Positions 61,785 to 64,000 of a DNA stretch of 64,000 bases are shown one piece after another. The position numbers and the translations under genes were made by a program. Origin of the DNA: Planctomycetota bacterium (GTDB lineage: Bacteria; Planctomycetota; UBA1135; UBA2386); assembly GCA_020638655.1 (NCBI GenBank), contig JACKIC010000002.1:1-64000 (forward strand). Direction: 5' to 3'. The notes beneath the pieces were generated by a model. It was not told the DNA's origin, did not search any database, and was given only the letters and a program-made list of their open reading frames with translations. How positions within the stretch are numbered: position 1 is the first letter of the stretch; each line of letters starts with the position of its first letter.

Positions 61785-63137
61785 TCACCGCGCCAGGCCC
61801 GCGCGCCGCAGCACACCGGGCAGCGCCGCCGCGGCTGCGCGTCGCAGCTCGTGCCAGTCGCTGCCGAGCACGCGGCCACCTTCGACCACGAACTCGCCGC
61901 CCAGCATCACCGCGTCGACGTGCCGTTCGCTCGCGGCGTAGACCAGCGCCGACGCGGGCCGCTGCGCATCGATGACGCCGAGTCGCGGGTCCTGCAGGTC
62001 GAACAGCACGACGTCGGCGCGCTTGCCGGGCGCGAGTTGACCGACGTCGGTGAGGCCCAACGCTGCGGCGCCGCCGCGGGTCGCGGCCGCCAGCGCCGCC
62101 GCGGCGGGCCACTGGCCGGGACCGGCGTCGAGCGCCTGCAGCAGCGCCGCCTGGCGCAGTTCGGTGAGCATCGACAGGCGGTTGTTGCACGGCGCGCCGT
62201 CGGCGCCGATGCCGACGGCGATGCCGCGCCGCCGGTAGTCGGCGAGCGGGGCGATGCCCGAGCCGAGCTTGAGGTTGGTCGACGGGCAGTGCAGCACCGA
62301 GCTGCGCGTCGCCGCCAGCAGGTCGCGCTCGGCCTCGCTGGTGTGCACGCAGTGCGCCAGTGCGGTGCGCGCGCCGAGCAGGCCCTGGCCGTGCAGCACC
62401 TGCACGTAGTCGCGGTGAAAGCGCGCGCGCACGGCGGCGAGCTCGGCGGGGTGTTCGGCGGCGTGCGTATGCACACGCAGGTCGTGCTGCTGCGCGAAGG
62501 CCGCGGCGTCGCGCGCGAGGCCCTCGCTGACCGAGAGCACGAAGCGCGGGCTGACGGCGATCGAGATGCGGCCGTGGCCGTGGAACGCGCGGCGCAGTTC
62601 GTCGGTGATCGCCAGCGCCTCGGCGGCCGACGTCGCCATGCCGGGCGGCAGGTGCGGGTCGGCCTCGTCCATGAGGCAGTTGCCCGTGATCACGGTCATG
62701 CCGCTGCGCTGGGCCTCCTCGGCGACGACCTCGGCGTGCCGCACCGACTCCATCGTCTGCGCGGTGGTGGTGCCGCCGGCGAGCAGCTCGGCGAAGGTCA
62801 GCTCGGCGCTGACGCGCGTCGACGCCGCGTCGTGGGCGTGTTCGAGCGGCCAGATGCGGGTCCGCAACCAGTCGAGGAGGGGCAGGTCGTCGGCGAGACC
62901 GCGGAACAGGGTCTGCGTCGCGTGCACGTGGCCCTGCACGAAGCCGGGCAGCGCGTGCCGGCCGCGGCCGGCGATCACGCGCTCGCCGGGCTCGGGCACC
63001 AGCGCGCCGAGCGCGACGATGCGACCGTCGCGCACACGCAGGTCGCCGCGCCGCACGTCGCCGAGCGGCGCCGCGTCGGGGCCGTCCATCGGCACCAGCC
63101 AGACGTCCTGCAGCAGCGCGCCGGTGGCGTCGTTCAC
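61785..63137 (-). CDS. Amidohydrolase of the TRZ/ATZ (adenosine/cytosine deaminase-like) group
   Basis: A 450-residue metal-dependent deaminase. Metal and substrate motifs are GFVQGHVHATQ (His-x-His), HTHAAEH, LAHCVHTSEAE and GIGADGAPCNN. The LPLLDWLRTRIWPLE segment is shared with S-adenosylhomocysteine/5'-methylthioadenosine deaminases and related chlorohydrolases. It probably deaminates a nucleoside or related heterocycle in the cytoplasm. The GTG start overlaps the stop of the upstream lipoprotein gene by 4 bases (GTGA). Confidence 0.9.
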   Translation of the reverse strand: MNDATGALLQDVWLVPMDGPDAAPLGDVRRGDLRVRDGRIVALGALVPEPGERVIAGRGRHALPGFVQGHVHATQTLFRGLADDLPLLDWLRTRIWPLEHAHDAASTRVSAELTFAELLAGGTTTAQTMESVRHAEVVAEEAQRSGMTVITGNCLMDEADPHLPPGMATSAAEALAITDELRRAFHGHGRISIAVSPRFVLSVSEGLARDAAAFAQQHDLRVHTHAAEHPAELAAVRARFHRDYVQVLHGQGLLGARTALAHCVHTSEAERDLLAATRSSVLHCPSTNLKLGSGIAPLADYRRRGIAVGIGADGAPCNNRLSMLTELRQAALLQALDAGPGQWPAAAALAAATRGGAAALGLTDVGQLAPGKRADVVLFDLQDPRLGVIDAQRPASALVYAASERHVDAVMLGGEFVVEGGRVLGSDWHELRRAAAAALPGVLRRAGLAR

Positions 63138-63493
63138 GGCTGCTGTGCCGACAGGATGGTCGCGCCGGGCAGCAGTTCGGCCGGCGTCGGCAACGTGCCG
63201 TCGTCGCCGGCGAAGGTGCGCAGGCGCGCCGTCACCTGCACCTTGGTGCCGGCCGGGTAGAGCAGCCAGCGTTCGCCCGCGGCGCCGAACCGTTCGCCGC
63301 GCGGCGGCGGCAGCAGCTGCAATTGCTGCACGACGCGCCGCGCGTCCGAGGCCGGGAACAGGAACTCGCCGCTGGCCGGCACCACGAACTCGGCGCGCAG
63401 GTCGTGGTCGGCGAACGGCGGGTAGCTGGCCTCGGGCACCGTCGAGCAGGCGGCGGCGGCGAGCAGCGGCAGCAGCAATGGGCGAACGTTCAT
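63134..63493 (-). CDS. Small predicted lipoprotein, unknown function
   Basis: A 119-residue protein with a lipobox-type signal (AAAC near residue 16). The mature part is a short beta-rich domain (EFVVPASGEFLFPASDARRV, then VQVTARLRTFAGDDG). I do not recognise it. Coupled to the amidohydrolase by a GTGA overlap. Confidence 0.6.
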   Translation of the reverse strand: MNVRPLLLPLLAAAACSTVPEASYPPFADHDLRAEFVVPASGEFLFPASDARRVVQQLQLLPPPRGERFGAAGERWLLYPAGTKVQVTARLRTFAGDDGTLPTPAELLPGATILSAQQP

Positions 63494-63533
63494 GGCGCGG
63501 CGGACAAGGATGTCGTTCGAGCCGCGATCTGTC

Positions 63534-63539
63534 TACGCT
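63534..63539 (+). promoter_or_regulatory. Possible leaderless -10 box TACGCT
   Basis: Ends 7 bases before the ATG at 63547, with no ribosome site between. Confidence 0.35.
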
Positions 63540-63546
63540 CGCGGGG

Positions 63547-64000
63547 ATGGCCGGCGGCATCGCAGTGCGGGCGAACCTGTTGTGCGTGACCTGGTCGGCC
63601 GCGCAGGGGCACGTGTTCCTGTTCGATCTGCTCGCCGGCCAGCGCGTTTCGGCGTGGACGCTGCCCGCGGGCGCCGACGGCTTCTCCGACGCGGCCGGTG
63701 TCGCGATGGACGAGCACTTCCACCTGTTCGTCGCCGACCCGCACAACGACCGCGTGCGCCACTTCAGCGCCTTCGGCCGGCACCTCGGCGACCTCGGCGT
63801 CTCGGCCGCGGCCGGCGGCGACGCGGCGCGCGACCGGCCCGGCGTGCTGCACCAGCCGCGCGCGGTGGCGCTGCACGGCGACGACGTGCTGGTCGCGCAG
63901 GGCGACCGGCCGCGGCGCCGCGGCGTGCAGCGCTTCTCGCGCGCCGGCGCGGTGGGGCGGCCGCTGGCGTCCGGCGGTGACGTCGAGGCGACCTTCGCGG
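63547..64000 (+). CDS. NHL-repeat-like beta-propeller protein, 3' end beyond the window
   Basis: An open frame of 151 codons runs from the ATG at 63547 to the window edge without a stop. It reads as NHL/SMP-30-type propeller blades: GFSDAAGVAMDEHFHLFVADPHNDRVRHFS and LHQPRAVALHGDDVLVAQ show the alternating 'P.gvavd..g.lyVaD..n.rV..f' pattern. There is no signal peptide in the visible part. It is divergent from the lipoprotein-amidohydrolase pair. Confidence 0.68.
   Translation, partial: MAGGIAVRANLLCVTWSAAQGHVFLFDLLAGQRVSAWTLPAGADGFSDAAGVAMDEHFHLFVADPHNDRVRHFSAFGRHLGDLGVSAAAGGDAARDRPGVLHQPRAVALHGDDVLVAQGDRPRRRGVQRFSRAGAVGRPLASGGDVEATFA

Overview
The window is one contiguous stretch of very GC-rich, gene-dense bacterial chromosome. 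Intergenic gaps are short: none exceeds about 200 bases, and no stretch over 300 bases lacks a gene. I saw no rRNA, tRNA, CRISPR array or phage. The gene set points to a member of the Planctomycetota, by inference rather than a marker match. It has a secreted Kelch/LamG protein family ending in a shared 'FG/YG-x-GC' domain, a Hanks kinase linked to an ECF-type sigma factor, a sigma factor fused to a membrane segment and extracytoplasmic domains, DUF1570-like and glutaminyl-cyclase-like lipoproteins, and many weak promoters of the form TAnnnT.

Layout. 1-5.8 kb: amino-sugar and cell-wall recycling genes (nagB, a NagZ-like GH3/serine-hydrolase fusion, an SGNH hydrolase), a Uma2 nuclease-like gene and a small membrane protein. 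5.8-7.0 kb: insertion sequence copy 1. 7.0-12.2 kb, minus strand: an O-antigen-ligase-like protein, ftsY, nusB, ribH, cheR. 12.4-15 kb: a small membrane protein and a transglutaminase-esterase fusion. 15-20.5 kb, minus: a TPR hybrid sensor kinase, an alpha/beta hydrolase and two tandem M28/glutaminyl-cyclase-like lipoproteins. 20.6-28.1 kb: the conserved prkA / yeaH(DUF444) / spoVR set, split by two unrelated genes and followed by a PAP2-family membrane enzyme. 28.1-29.3 kb: insertion sequence copy 2. 29.3-35.2 kb, minus: an overlapping three-gene operon (metzincin-like Ig-repeat lipoprotein, repeat protein, putative DNA-binding protein). 35.4-37.6 kb, minus: glyoxylate/hydroxypyruvate reductase and glycerate kinase. 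37.7-44.6 kb: four secreted Kelch/LamG-type proteins around a class I fumarase. 44.8-50.1 kb: a tightly coupled operon of transmembrane serine/threonine kinase, exported TPR-CHAT protein and ECF sigma factor. 50.2-54.4 kb: a DUF2167 protein, asnS, a DUF1648 protein and a secreted DUF1570-like peptidase. 54.4-56.2 kb, minus: an NSS transporter and its 44-residue partner. 56.3-58.6 kb, minus: a cytochrome c-like lipoprotein, a GalT/HIT-like transferase and a PhyH dioxygenase. 58.8-61.7 kb, minus: the membrane-tethered sigma factor. 61.8-63.5 kb, minus: an amidohydrolase and a lipoprotein. 63.5 kb to the edge: the start of an NHL-like beta-propeller gene.

The strongest candidates for new biology are the kinase / CHAT / sigma operon, whose CHAT domain keeps the cysteine but appears to have Tyr in place of the catalytic His, and the membrane-tethered sigma factor. 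A third pattern is the set of genes whose TAnnnT box ends 6-7 bases before the start codon, suggesting leaderless transcripts. The two insertion sequences are about 21 kb apart in the same orientation. Each sits between the 3' ends of two convergent genes, and copy 2 supplies the stop codon of the gene beside it. Eleven gene junctions overlap by 1 or 4 bases, so translational coupling appears to be a general habit of this genome.
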